A DNA stretch of 64,000 nt. It comes from Notolepis coatsorum (lineage: Eukaryota; Chordata; Actinopteri; Aulopiformes; Paralepididae). Made by a program: the position numbers and the translations under genes. Where the stretch lies: NCBI GenBank assembly GCA_963971535.1, contig OZ020592.1:54753150-54817149 (forward strand). Direction: 5' to 3'. Under the pieces are notes generated by a model that had not been told where the DNA came from, did not search any database, and saw only the letters and a program-made list of their open reading frames with translations. Shown here piece after piece: positions 23,404-33,433 of this stretch. How positions within the stretch are numbered: the stretch's first letter is position 1; every line of letters begins with the position of its first letter.

Positions 23404-23880
23404 GCATGTTTTGATATTGTCAATTATCTCACTTTTACTAGGTGACTTTTACTACTAACTCAAATATGCCACAAAAAAAGGAAAATGGACATACAGACGT
23501 TTTTTAATCAAAGGGCAGCAGAGACAAGTGATACAGGGACACAGGTAAGGTCTTACAATGGCTTAGTGATTATAACAGTGCAGTTCAGCATTCAGTAACC
23601 CATACTTTTTGTGAACGTGTTTTTGATACTACATTCTGTTGAACACACCCCAAAACCGTACCTAAGGAAAATTGGCTCAATTGCAAGAAAAATAATAGAC
23701 AGTTATGATATTACATTCTGCATAAATTGTATGCAAAATATTGTGGTTCCCTGCTTTAGTCTGTTGACACATTTCTATACTAAAAATGCTTGTGTAGTCC
23801 TGTGTCATACCTAAATGTCATATAAGTGAATTGTATAGAAACAACTCACCAAAAGTGACTATTGCGCAACTGATTTGACA
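23404..23880. other. Unassigned DNA
   Basis: AT-rich sequence without a clear gene or repeat end. The open stretch 23611-23814 has no motif. Confidence 0.45.
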
Positions 23881-24556
23881 AAAAAAAATCCACCAAGGGG
23901 AGGAAACAGCAATTAAAAAACAGTTTATACATAACATACATGTGTTAAAACAAGATGGACAAGTACACAGGGATAAAAATAGCTAAAATAGGACAATAAA
24001 TTGCTAAAAAAGAGTGGTGAAAAAGAAACAAGTCCAATCATGAATGTGTTGTTAAATAATTAAATTAATTTGTTACAGTCCACAACCCAGCTCCTCCAGT
24101 TCACAGCAGTTGGCCCGGCCTGGCCCTGCTTGGTTGTGGAGCCTGATTGCCACCGGCACAAAGGACTGCCCAAAGCGCTTTGTGGTATGTCGGGGGAGGG
24201 ATGAGTCTGTGGCTAAACGTGGACCGCATTGCGGTCAGCTCATCATAGAGGGGGTGGCAGGGGTTCTCAAGGATAGCATGCAGCTTCCTCCTCGTCCTCC
24301 CCTCTGCCACCACCTCCAGACTGTCCAGGTCCGCTCCCACCAGAGAGCTTGCTTTTTTTACCAGTTTGTTTATTTTGTCTGTGTTGGTGTTGCCCCCCCC
24401 CAGCATACCACAGCGAAAAAGAGGGCACCCGCCACCACAGACTGGTAGAACATCTGCAGCAGTTTGCTGCAGACATTAAAAGACCTGAGCCCTCTCAGGA
24501 AGAACAGTCTGCTCTGTCCCTTCCTGTAGAGGGCCTCTGTGTTGTCCGTCCAGTCC
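23881..24556 (-). mobile_element. Rex1-like LINE, 3' part (split copy)
   Basis: On the minus strand the RT tail reads DWTDNTEALYRKGQSRLFFL (from 24556), then CWGG, KLVKKASSLVGADLDSLEVV and HRLIPPPTYHKALW. The frame shifts once around 24200-24400. The 5' part of the same copy is at 26751-27031: it ends MNNKL, and this piece begins with the residues that follow in the family (DWTDNTEALY). The 2.2 kb between them is an inserted L2 that itself carries a hAT. The 3' end near 23881 has a T-rich run on the plus strand. Confidence 0.82.
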
Positions 24557-26000
24557 AAGTTTCAAGTTCAAGTTTCTTTAATAGTTGTCATACAGAAGTA
24601 CAGAATACTTTTATACAAAATGCTTCTTACTGTTACGCTCCAAAGACTGTGCTAGACAAGATAAGTATGAAATAAAAAAGTATAGCATGTAAAATAGAAG
24701 TAAAAATAGAGGTCACAGTGTTCAGTATAGACATATGTACAATGCTCGATGCAGAATAGAAGTAACTGAGTTACCATACAATATGCAATATACTATGCAA
24801 TGTACTAATATACAATACTATATAGTGCAAAGCAGAAATGGGATGAGGTACAATTTAGGTACAATTTACAGTAAGGTGTACGAGTTGTAGTGCAAATCCT
24901 TTACCAATAAATATAAATATAAAGTGTGTTTAGGTGATCTAAAGTATGGAGAGTGGGTGCTGCAGTGTGTTGTTTGTTTAAAGTGAGTGTGTGCGTGTGG
25001 ATGTGTGTGCTGTGTGCATTTGATGGTTGTTGCATAGTGTTTATTGATGGCCTGGGGATAGAAGCTTCTTCTGAGTCTTTCTGTGCTCGCCTTGAGACTC
25101 CGGTATCACTTGCCTGACTGCAGCAGTTCAAAGAGGCAGTTGTTCGGGTGGCTGGAGTCCTTGATGATTCTCTTAGCCTTACCCCTGCACCGCTTGTTGT
25201 AAATGTTCTGGAGGGTGGGAAGCCCCCCTCCAATTGTGTGTTCGGCTGAACGTGTCACTCTTTGTAGTCTGCTTCGGTCTTGTGCAGTGCTATTCCCAAA
25301 CCAGGAGGTGATGTTGCCAGTCAGGATGCTCTCTATTGTACATGAGTAGAAGTTCTTAAGGATCTTCTGACTGACTTGGAACTTCCTTAGGCGCCTGAGG
25401 AAGTAGAGGCGTTGTCGTGCCTTCTTCACAACACTGTCAATGTGTGTGGTCCATGTCAAGTCCTCAGATATGTGGGCTCTGAGGTACTTAAAACTGTTCA
25501 CTCTCTCAACCGGTGCCCCGTCGATGCTGAGGGGGCTGTAGTCATTGACCCCCGACCTCCTAAAGTCCACAATCATCTCCTTTGTTTTGCTGACGTTCAG
25601 GGAGAGGCTGTTCTCCTGGCACCATCCCGCCAGGACCTTGACCTCTTCCAGGTAGGCCCTCTCGTCGTTTGCAGAGATCAGGCCCACCACTACTGTGTCG
25701 TCAGCTAATTTGATGATTGTGTTGTTACTCCGCTGAGCCACACAGTTGTGTGTGTACAGGGAGTAGAGGAGGGGACTCAGAACACAGCCCTGGGGGGCCC
25801 CTATGTTGAGGGTGATGGATGAGGAGGTGCAGTTGCCTGCTCTCACCACCTGGGGTCTGCCCGTCAGGAAGTCCAAGACCCACTGGCAGAGGTCAAGCCC
25901 AGGTTCAAGCCCAGGTCCCATGAGTTTGGAGGGGACTATGGTATTGAATGCCGAGCTGTAGTCGATGAATAGCATTCTCACATAGTTCCCCTTCCTCTTG
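24557..26000 (-). mobile_element. L2-type LINE (main part), inserted in the Rex1-like LINE
   Basis: The 3' UTR (24557-25100) is the family seen at 1-465. The reverse transcriptase follows at 25106-25981. The 5' continuation is at 26709-26750, across an inserted hAT. The LINE is 5'-truncated: it begins within the RT at the codons for TEDAIAHVLHTASHL. At its edges the Rex1-like sequence resumes with only about two shared bases, so any target duplication is very short. Confidence 0.85.
25106..25981 (-). CDS. L2-type LINE reverse transcriptase, partial ORF (291 codons)
   Basis: This encodes the palm and thumb of an L2/Jockey-group reverse transcriptase, the enzyme that copies LINE RNA at a nicked target. 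In order it has [16 protein letters not shown] (motif A, residues 2-17), [33 protein letters not shown] (motif B, about 84-101), [10 protein letters not shown] (motif C with DD, about 116-125), [58 protein letters not shown] and [21 protein letters not shown]. The start codon is internal; the frame runs on upstream as [10 protein letters not shown] before the hAT insertion. An in-frame TGA follows GK where the family continues with YRS..., after which the same frame reads on to the UTR. Endonuclease and N-terminus are absent, so it cannot act alone. Confidence 0.88.
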   Translation of the reverse strand: MRMLFIDYSSAFNTIVPSKLMGPGLEPGLDLCQWVLDFLTGRPQVVRAGNCTSSSITLNIGAPQGCVLSPLLYSLYTHNCVAQRSNNTIIKLADDTVVVGLISANDERAYLEEVKVLAGWCQENSLSLNVSKTKEMIVDFRRSGVNDYSPLSIDGAPVERVNSFKYLRAHISEDLTWTTHIDSVVKKARQRLYFLRRLRKFQVSQKILKNFYSCTIESILTGNITSWFGNSTAQDRSRLQRVTRSAEHTIGGGLPTLQNIYNKRCRGKAKRIIKDSSHPNNCLFELLQSGK

Positions 26001-26140
26001 TCCAGGTGGCGTCAACATTTTAGGCAACCAACTTGCGTTCAGCGTTTCTCTGATTGGCCACGACGCCCATGTGACCGCGGCAGCGCGAGAGAGTGGCAGT
26101 GCGGAAATAGGCTGCATTCTATTGCCATGCTCTGCGACAA

Positions 26141-26469
26141 ACTCTAACCTTAACCAACTCCGAAAGAAGCCTAAACTTAACCCTAACCTTAACCAACTCC
26201 GAAAGAATGCCTAAACTTAACCCTAACCTTAACCAACTCCGAAAGAATGCCTAAACTTAACCCTAACCTTAACCAACTCCGAAAGAATGCCTAAACTTAA
26301 CCGGCGAAAGAAATATTGCCATGCTCTAAGACAAACTCTAACCTTAACCAACTCCGAAAGAATGCCTAAACTTAACCCTAACCTTAACCAACTCCGAAAG
26401 AATGCCTAAACTTAACCCTAACCTTAACCAACTCCGAAAGAATGCCTAAACTTAACCGGCGAAAGAATG
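26141..26469. repeat. 40-bp tandem repeat inside the hAT-like element
   Basis: The unit is CCAACTCCGAAAGAATGCCT followed by AAACTTAACCCTAACCTTAA. About seven to eight copies occur in two blocks separated by a diverged unit near 26300-26340. It contains the telomere-like word CCCTAACC, but only once per 40 bp. Confidence 0.93.
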
Positions 26470-26489
26470 CACGTTAAAAAAAATTAAAA

Positions 26490-26575
26490 TAAAAATTGAA
26501 GTGATTCGAACTTGTCACCAACGTACCGCAGGCTCCACAGCAAGGCGGCGAACGAGTTGAGCTAACCGTCAATGT
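26490..26575 (-). repeat. tRNA-like segment inside the hAT-like element
   Basis: On the minus strand GGTTAGCTCAACTCGTTCGC (A-box-like) is followed at tRNA spacing by ACAAGTTCGAATCACTTC (B-box-like). Acceptor-stem pairing is not convincing, so this is a captured tRNA-derived piece or SINE head rather than a functional tRNA. Confidence 0.5.
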
Positions 26576-26708
26576 TAAAAGAGGGGGGATTACGGCTGCA
26601 TAATGCCGCGGCAGAGCGGAGCTGCCGCTCGGCTCTGCCGCTGCCGCGTCGCCGCGGGGGCGTGGCTAGGCGCAAGTTGGTTGCCTAAAGTAATGAAGCG
26701 TCCAGGTG

Positions 26709-26750
26709 TGATGCTGTGTGCAGCACATGGGCTATGGCGTCCTCCGTGGA
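26709..26750 (-). mobile_element. L2-type LINE, truncated 5' end (continuation past the hAT)
   Basis: The 42 bp decode on the minus strand as TEDAIAHVLHTASHL. This directly precedes [17 protein letters not shown] of the main part once the hAT and one duplication are skipped. At 26751 the Rex1-like LINE resumes. Confidence 0.85.
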
Positions 26751-27031
26751 CCAGTTTGTTGTTCATGAGAACACCCAGGAATTTGTAATTCTCCACCCTT
26801 TCCACCTCCACCCCCTGGATGATGATGGGAGTTGGGGGCTTCCTCTTTCTCCGCCGATGGTCCACCACCATCTCCTTCGTCTTGCTGATGTTGAGCTGTA
26901 GGTGGTTTTCCTTGCTCCACTCTGTGAAGCTCTCCACCACAGCTCTGTACTCCTCCTCGTTGTCGTTGGTGATGTATCCAACGATGGAGGAGTCATCAGA
27001 AAACTTTTGGAGATGGCAGTTCCCGGAGCTG
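26751..27031 (-). mobile_element. Rex1-like LINE, 5' part (split copy)
   Basis: The minus strand reads NCHLQKFSDDSSIVGYI (motif C with DD), VVESFTEWSKENHLQLNISK, TKEMVVDHRRRKRKPP and VENYKFLGVLMNNKL, then stops at the L2 insertion. The protein text continues at 24556. The copy is 5'-truncated at 27031, where a tandem repeat begins. Confidence 0.85.
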
Positions 27032-27385
27032 AAATAATGCTCTCACTACAGAATCATTTTATATTACCTCACTACTCACTCCATGTATACTGTATGCATA
27101 TGGGGAGCATATTTTTATACTCTATCATAACATCTTTATGTAAGATATCTGGGGTAGCGTATTTCAATACACCAATATATCACTATCAAATAATGCTCTC
27201 CCTACAGAATCAATTTATATTACCTCACTCACTCCATGTATACTGTATGCATATGGGGAGCATATTTTTATACTCTATCATAACATCTTTATGTAAGATT
27301 TCTGGGGTAGCGTATTTCAATACACCAATATATCACTATCAAATAATGCTCCCACTAGAGAATCATTTTATATTACCTTTGATTG
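27032..27385. repeat. Tandem repeat, period about 155 bp (two full units plus part of a third)
   Basis: Units begin AAATAATGCTCTCACTACAG near 27032, 27189 and 27342. Each has TGTATACTGTATGCATATGG and ATACACCAATATATCACTAT. An inverted single copy lies at 29840-29985. The first two units are nearly identical, so the duplication is recent. The family is not assigned. Confidence 0.88.
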
Positions 27386-27518
27386 ATTGATTGATTGAAA
27401 ACTTTATTAACAGATTGCAGAATGGGTACAATATGCAGACCAGAGAAAGACTTTCGTCTTGTTTACATCAGGGTCCCCCATTTTCAATTCATCAGGACAT
27501 AGATGACATACATGACAT
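27386..27518 (-). repeat. LINE 3' end (ATTG/ATTC-tailed family), part 1
   Basis: On the minus strand it ends AATAAAGTTTTCAATCAATC, the same 3' tail as at 34365-34539 and, with ATTC units, at 40403-40815. It continues at 28254-28445 across an inserted hAT; the copy at 40403-40815 shows the uninterrupted order. Confidence 0.8.
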
Positions 27519-28253
27519 TAGGGGTGGGACGATACATCGATCCAGATCGATACATCGATGTAATTATCAACAATCGAATCGGATCGATGCGATGTAATAA
27601 GATCGATTCATATCGATACTCTTATTTTGAAAATCCTGTGGCGAGTCTCATATCCGCCCAAGAACAACAGCAGTAGCTCCGTGTGTGTAGACGTTACAGC
27701 ATAGCATTCTCCCTTTCTGTGTGTGTGTGTGTGCGCGCGTCTTTGGAAAGACCAGATGAGGTCAGAGGAGTTTGATGTTTAAATGTTATTTAAACATAAA
27801 CAATATAATACATAATAAATGTAGGCCTATACATGATCATGCAACATCAACAAATTGTTGTAGGAACGGTTTGGGAGAGGGAGGTTGTGAGTTTTGAGTT
27901 CCAAAAAATGTAGCTTAAAGTTTAAAGCTCAATATATAAAAACGTGGCACTTTACAGTGAACAGGAGGTCTATTTGTATTAAAAACAATAGATTGATTTT
28001 CCTTTAAATGTCTGGAAGAGCTCAAAAATACAAATGTCAAATGATATTTTCATTAACTTTTTTTTGTTGATCTAAATGTTACTGATTGTGTTAAATGGGC
28101 ATATGATATCATCTCATATCGATCGCAGGCACCTGAATCTAATCGTATCGTATTGTATCGTGAGAGACTTTGTGATATCGGCAAATATCGTATCGTTGTC
28201 CAAAGAATCGATATCGTATCGTATCATGATGAAACTGGTGATTCCCACCCCTA
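27519..28253. mobile_element. hAT-type non-autonomous element, TAGGGGTGGGA ends, 735 bp
   Basis: The ends TAGGGGTGGGACGATA and (A)TTCCCACCCCTA are inverted repeats. CATGACAT is duplicated at 27511-27518 and 28254-28261, and the uninterrupted copy at 40640-40665 shows a single such site. Subterminal regions are full of ATCGATAC/GTATCGAT words on both sides, typical of hAT subterminal transposase sites. There is no transposase frame. Confidence 0.9.
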
Positions 28254-28445
28254 CATGACATACAGATACATTTATGACATACCAGATTTGCAAATACAGT
28301 ACTGTTTGTGATACAAAAAGAGTCCAGAAAAGAGTATATACATTTGACGTAAAAACTGTACATTGGGGGAGGTTGGGTAGGTATTGGGTAGGTAGTATTC
28401 TACTAACATTACCCCTGCCCCCAGATTGGAGCATTTTTGCCCACT
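28254..28445 (-). repeat. LINE 3' end (ATTG/ATTC-tailed family), part 2
   Basis: Matches the reverse complement of 40490-40640, including ACAGTACTGTTTGTGATAC and TACATTTGACGTA. It is the 5' continuation of 27386-27518. Confidence 0.78.
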
Positions 28446-28567
28446 CTGCCGTGTTATCGTACATTAACTTTTGCACTGAGGCCGGTGTTCTGCCGAATTC
28501 TGCTGCACATCAGAATTGTGCTACCAGCGCTCCTGCGCACGAATGAGCATGACCCACAATCGTTTTC

Positions 28568-29040
28568 TTTTTGATCCACTTTTTCTCCCCATTTTCTATT
28601 TTTCTCCCATCCCAATTTCGTATTATCCAATTCTTCCCTCCCCTGTCTTGAACGTTGCTAGACTATGTCTCCCTCTGGTCGGCTGTAGTGAGGACAGAAG
28701 CCTTGCATCACGTGTCCCCTCCGGTACATGAGGAGGCAGCCTGTCGCATCTTTTCACCGCAGCAGCTTGAACTCTCAGTGGCGAGGAGTAACACGTGGGA
28801 GGCTCACGCTGCCCCCGCTACTTCCTGCTTCCGCCGCACCGGCGTCACCAAACCGACCTGTAGGAGTTGCTGTCCACAACGTCCAATCCCCACCCACCGG
28901 CTTTCCCACCCTCTAACACTTGCCAATTGTGTTAGTATGAACGACCGGCCAGCCGGTAGCAACGCCGAGAGCTGGGCTCGAACCCAGTGTCTCCTGCGTT
29001 AGTGGCGAGCGCCTTGCCCACTGCGCCAATCAGCCGCCCG
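28568..29040 (-). mobile_element. tRNA-derived SINE (family A), full copy
   Basis: On the minus strand the head GGCGGGCGGCTGATTGGCGC leads to a B-box-like GGGTTCGAGCCCAG, and the tail is A-rich. CCCACAATCGTTTTC is duplicated at 28553-28567 and 29041-29055. The body shares CGTATTATCC/AATTGGGATGGGAG text with the copies at 853-1328 and 58060-58490. The perfect 15-bp duplication suggests a fairly young insertion. Confidence 0.88.
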
Positions 29041-29055
29041 CCCACAATCGTTTTC

Positions 29056-29839
29056 AAAGTGTTTTCACTCAACAATATTCTGCTACCTTGCTGACGAAAG
29101 TCTTGTTGATGGCATTGGTGAGCAATATCTTAAACATTTCAATGTCCCGCATTTCAATAAACAATTTTAATATATTAATCATTATTGCTTTTGTCATTAA
29201 TTCCCAACCATGCACTGCAAGTTATGTAATAGTAATGTACGTTACATAGCCTAGTGTCTAACCAGCGCGATCGCATATCTGGCGCGAGCTGTTTGTTATG
29301 AATAGGCCTACTACCAGTGCCATTCTATTTAATCGCATCTGATGTGTCTAATCACTGTAAAATGTAAATTAATGTATTAGTTATTGCCATTATGTCATTG
29401 TCGCGTGGCAATTAAAATAGTACATTTTATAGTGCTTTCCTATTCTTTCTTTCGAATGATCAACTACTACTTTTAGGATTCAGCACCCAGCAGAGTAGAG
29501 TTTTTTTTATGCATCAAACATCACTTGTGTGTTATCCCTGGTCTGTATAGCAATGGAGAATATGTGGACTGAGCTGGTCACATTTCTTTCACTGAGAATA
29601 TACCCTGACGGGTATGATAAATCACACAAATTGAACCTAAAAATGTATATATGCCTCCAAATTCACACTAAAAGGTGAGTATCTAAAATGCATTTAAAAT
29701 GTAGCTAGTGTCTTGGTAAGATAACTCTTTAATGATTATAGTTATTCACTGCAGAAGGAGAGCTCTTCTTTGGAAGCAGAAGAGCGATCAAATCCAAAGA
29801 GGATGGAAGAAAACTCTTCAAGGAGTTCCACTCCTCTCT
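29056..29839. other. Unassigned AT-rich DNA
   Basis: No open frame, repeat end or tandem array stands out. Confidence 0.5.
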
Positions 29840-29985
29840 AATGATTCTATAGTGGGAGCATTATTTCTATAGAGTTATTGGTCTATTGAAGTACGCTACC
29901 CCATAAATCTTACATACAAATGTTATGATAGAGTATAAAAATATACTCCCCATATGCATACAGTATACATGGATGAGTAGTGAGG
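29840..29985 (-). repeat. Inverted single copy of the 155-bp repeat of 27032-27385
   Basis: The reverse complement matches one unit of the tandem array, including CCATATGCATACAGTATACA and the ATTCTATAGTGGGAGCATTA edge. It lies 2.5 kb away in opposite orientation. Confidence 0.8.
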
Positions 29986-29994
29986 TGTAAAGGA

Positions 29995-30265
29995 ATGTGA
30001 ATCACTACCCACTTTCAAAACCACTCTCAAAGAACACCTAAGGGAGACTGCAATTCGAAACTGGCCCCTGTAAATGTCCTAACCCAACCCCCTCCAATGT
30101 ACAGTAAATGACCAAGTATGGTTTTGTCAATATTCCAATGTACAGTTTTGCTTGTACAGTTGTACAGTGTTCCCCACCCACCCACCCCTCCTACCCAAGT
30201 TCCAACCCCCCCCCCACCCAACCACCTCCAATGTACATGGCCTGCATTATGTATATTGGGCATAT
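29995..30265 (+). repeat. LINE 3' region related to 40403-40500
   Basis: It shares CAACCACCTCCAATGTACA, CCCAGTATGGTTTTGTCAAT-like and C-rich text with 40420-40500. It is joined at about 30266 to an L1-type ORF end, so the stretch is a mosaic of repeat pieces. Confidence 0.6.
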
Positions 30266-30600
30266 TGCCGGTGGAGACTGAATATTCTCATTTATGCTCT
30301 TGGATAAGGCTGGCCCTCATAACAGGATGTAGGATAGTATTGAGACATTGGAAATTAACAAAGAAAATCAGCTTCAGAGAGTGGAATGATGAGCTTGCTA
30401 GATTAGCCTCTTTTGAGCAACTTATACACAAAGTTAATAATAGCGTACATGTGTTCAAAAAGACTTGGTGTCAAATCAAAAAAAATTGTCTGAATAATCC
30501 TTGTAGTTTTGTATTACAATGATGTGATGTGGAAAACATGTGAAGAGACTGTCTGAATAATGGAAAATGCAATAAAAAAAAGTAAAAAAAAAAATTAAAA
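30266..30600 (+). mobile_element. L1-type LINE ORF2 C-terminus with A-rich tail
   Basis: The frame ending at 30522 reads LALITGCRIVLRHWKLTKKI, then FREWNDELARLASFEQLIH and VFKKTWCQI. This follows the C-terminal pattern of fish L1/Tx1-group ORF2 (A..LI..NWK...P....W...L......E). A short UTR with AATAAA and an A-rich tail follows to about 30600. Only the last 80 codons are present. Confidence 0.68.
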
Positions 30601-31179
30601 TGCTCCAATCTGTGCTGTCAATGCAGTCGCCCTCATTTATCAACGTGACGTACGCACGGATATGTGCTTAACCCGTGCGTACGACCATTTCTAAGCAAAG
30701 TGTGGGATTTATCAATTTGAACATGAACTTGACTTTGTGCGTATGTCTGCGCACAGCCCAGAGCATGCTTAGCTGACGCCCTGTGGTAGAATATGGGGAC
30801 TGCAGACGGACGGCATAGATCAGTTGCATGCATTAGTTTCAACGCGGAAATAAGCTTGACTGACGTGTTCTGTATGACCCCCGTAATTCATTATAGTTCA
30901 TTGTGAAATAGCGATATTAGTGTAATTATTGTCAAACCCTAAATAGCATGTGGAATAGGTCTTTCTCTCCGAATGAATGCAGGTTTATATATAGCGTTAT
31001 CGGGTGCACTGACTGCGCTTGCAGGAACTGTTTTCAGAGATAGCATCAGATAGGGATGAATGAATGAATGAGGGGCAGTCTAATTGCAGAGAGAACATAA
31101 TATTAACTAGAGTCCACTACCCGAGACACCTCCTTCATTTGTACCGCAATTTGGGACCCAAATTGGAGCTATAAGCTTA

Positions 31180-31274
31180 AAAGCTTTTCCGTGCTTATTT
31201 GAGAAGGTCCAGCTGCAGAGCCGGAGAGACAGACAGCAGAGAGACAGACAGACAGACAGATAGACACTGTTCCA

Positions 31275-31312
<38 letters not shown>

Positions 31313-31313
31313 G

Positions 31314-31375
<62 letters not shown>

Positions 31376-31976
31376 ATCTACCAGATCCTAGTAGAGACCC
31401 CCCCCCCCCCCTGGACCACCTCCCAGTAGAGACCCCCCCCCCCCCCTCTGGACCACCTCCTAGTAGAGACAAGTTTTCTGAAATGTATGTTTATATATGC
31501 AAATGAGGCACTTCCCCATATGTGGACATTTATGGATGCAATAAGGCAAAATTAAGTAAAATAAACAACTAAATGTGTGTTATTGACGTTTTATTGTCAC
31601 TAGTTTCATAGAAGACATGTTTAGGAAGCAAAATATAACAAAATCTCAAAATCAACAAAAAAAGTATATTTGCCTATTCACCTGCAGTGTCTCGCCTTAA
31701 TCCTCATCTTCGTCTTCTTCCTAGAGAAGTCTCTACTAGGAGGTGGTCCAGAGGGGGGGGGGGGGGGGGCTGAGTCTGTACTATTAGACTAGTAGTCACA
31801 CACACACGCACGCGCACACACACACACACACACACACTGTGGAACAGTGTCTGTCTGTCTGTCTGTCTGTCTCTCTGCTGTCTGTCTCTCTCAAAATAGT
31901 ATAAGTGCTATCTTGGCCCTGAGAGTTGCTCTCCGGCTCTGCAGCTGGACCCTTCTCAAATCAGCACGAAAAAAGC
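31180..31976. mobile_element. Foldback element with 10-bp target duplication (MULE-like), 797 bp
   Basis: TATAAGCTTA is duplicated at 31170-31179 and 31977-31986. The arms are inverted copies for over 150 bp: GCTTTTCCGTGC, TTTGAGAAGGTCCAGCTGCA, GAGCCGG, CAGACAGCAGAGAGACAGAC, a (GACA)n run, CACTGTTCCACAGTG and a GT/AC microsatellite, then a C/G-run block with GGACCACCTCC. The right arm has about 40 extra bases. Long inverted arms plus a 9-11 bp duplication are the hallmark of Mutator-like elements, but there is no transposase, so the assignment is inferred. Confidence 0.75.
31278..31374. repeat. (GT)n microsatellite in the left foldback arm
   Basis: Roughly 48 GT units with a few GC interruptions. 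The opposing arm has a shorter (AC)n at 31798-31838, so the two pair in the hairpin. Confidence 0.93.
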
Positions 31977-31980
31977 TATA

Positions 31981-32279
31981 AGCTTATAAAACGATTTAAT
32001 ATGCTAAACTTCGTTTTAAATTCTTTAATTCACATTTGTTTATTTCATAAAGATTTTCCCGACATAATGCTACCTGCCCCGACCAGATCCGTGACTCTGT
32101 TGCGATACAGATGAATTATCTACTCAGAAAGCTTATAAAACGATTTAATATGCTAAACTTTGTTTTTAAATTCTTTAATTCACATTTGTTTATTTCATAA
32201 AGATTTTCCCGACATAATGCTACCTGCCCCGACCAGATCCGTGACTCTGTTGCGATACAGATGAATTATCTACTCAGAA
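31981..32279. repeat. 149-bp tandem duplication
   Basis: AGCTTATAAAACGATTTAAT starts unit 1 at 31981 and unit 2 at 32130. The units differ by only a few bases, including one extra T. The first unit overlaps the target duplication of the foldback. This looks like a recent local duplication. Confidence 0.93.
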
Positions 32280-32885
32280 TAGTATTATAAAGTGGCTATC
32301 TTTTATGCTGTAGATCACTGCTGGTATGTGCGTGCAGAACCTTTATTTCAGCGGGGACTGTAGTATTTATGTGACGTTACTGTACAATATATGTGTATTA
32401 AAAGACGGAGCTGTCTTTTATTGTATTATAATAATTATTAATATTAAAAATAAATGAAGAAAGGCGTTCTTATTCCAGCATGCATTAATGACACCAACGG
32501 GCAACTGCAAAACAGTGGTTAATGGTCTTTATTAGTGTTTGCGGTGTCCAGGCAGCAATGGTCTTTTAGGAAGTTAATAGATATAATATCCGACATCACC
32601 GTGTACAACACGCTTCCCTCGGCTTAGTCCACTTTTCCACATTTCATGGGGGTGTTCCATTACCGTATATGGTTAATCGGGGCGGTTCTGGTATGCAAAT
32701 ACTTAAAACAGTGCACGAGCTCCAGCTTAGGAGCAAGGTGATATTTATCAAGACAACTGTGCGTAGGACCTGTGTACGCACGTGTGATAAATCCAGTTTT
32801 TTTTGTGCGTGCACACATTCTAAATTCTGTGCTTATACGTGTGGAAATAGAAGGTTTTCTAAGAAAACTTGATAAATGAGGGCCC

Positions 32886-33433
32886 GAGTTCAGAGACTGC
32901 TCCCTCTGGTCAGACAGTGATGGCTTGACCCGTTTTATGAGGAGTTTGTAAGCTCAGACCGGCACATCCGGGTACTTTGGCACTGTGTGACTGATCCCAC
33001 CTACTTTTGGGAGGGGAAACAAACGTCCCTTTCCCTACGCCGGTCGCCTGTACGTTAATGCCAAGCAAGCAGTGCAAAAATGCTTCCGCATTCGTCACCG
33101 CACGCTAGTGCGGTAAAGCGCCCTTCTTTTCAGACAAATGCTACCGTGCGTGCACCGGCGGCGGCGTGCTCGCTCAGGTGCGTGCGTGCGCCGCTACACG
33201 CATACCGGTCTTGTACTTGGCCCATATACTGGGATGTCTGCAGAACACTTACATGTATTGAAAAGTTTGTTTTGTTAGTGCATCAAGTTAAGTCAAGCAA
33301 TTAATTTCCAACACTGGCTGCCATTTGAACATTTGTGCTATTGTGAAAAGTTACTAGGTTTGATCCGTTTTCAGGCAGGACCCATATCCAGACAAAAAAA
33401 AGTTTTCAGTCGTATCAGTCAAAGTATTTGATC
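32886..33433. other. Unassigned DNA, GC-rich at 33080-33220
   Basis: A CpG-rich stretch with GTGCGTGC words lies at 33080-33220. No gene or transposon end is supported. Confidence 0.45.

Larger units (their letters stand above)
26009..26700. mobile_element. hAT-like non-autonomous element in the L2 RT, 8-bp TSD
   Basis: TCCAGGTG is duplicated exactly at 26001-26008 and 26701-26708. Ends: left GCGTCAACATTTTAGGCAAC continuing CAACTTGCG; right the inverse of a sequence sharing TTTAGGCAACCAACTTGCG. Removing the insert and one duplication restores the uninterrupted L2 frame across the site (HTASHL into DKRKGNYV). It carries no transposase. Inside are a 40-bp tandem array and a tRNA-like segment. 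The right end has a short GC-rich inverted structure rich in GCCGC. Confidence 0.9.
30629..32885. mobile_element. Unassigned DNA transposon, GCCCTCATTTATCAA ends, copy 2 (2.26 kb with inserts)
   Basis: It starts GCCCTCATTTATCAACGTG and ends AAAACTTGATAAATGAGGGC. Its left 480 bp match the inverted right end of copy 1 and its right 350 bp the inverted left end. The middle carries a foldback (31180-31976) and a 149-bp tandem duplication. It preserves the empty sites for both the DIRS-type fossil and the hAT found in copy 1. No transposase is visible. Confidence 0.75.

Noticed and set aside
26141-26469. Regular 40-bp repeats that could suggest a CRISPR array or telomere repeat
   Set aside because: Units are direct tandem copies without spacers, and CCCTAACC occurs only once per 40 bp. 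They lie inside a hAT-like element in a vertebrate genome.
26490-26575. Possible functional tRNA gene
   Set aside because: A- and B-box-like words are present, but I cannot pair an acceptor stem or anticodon arm, and it is embedded in a mobile element.
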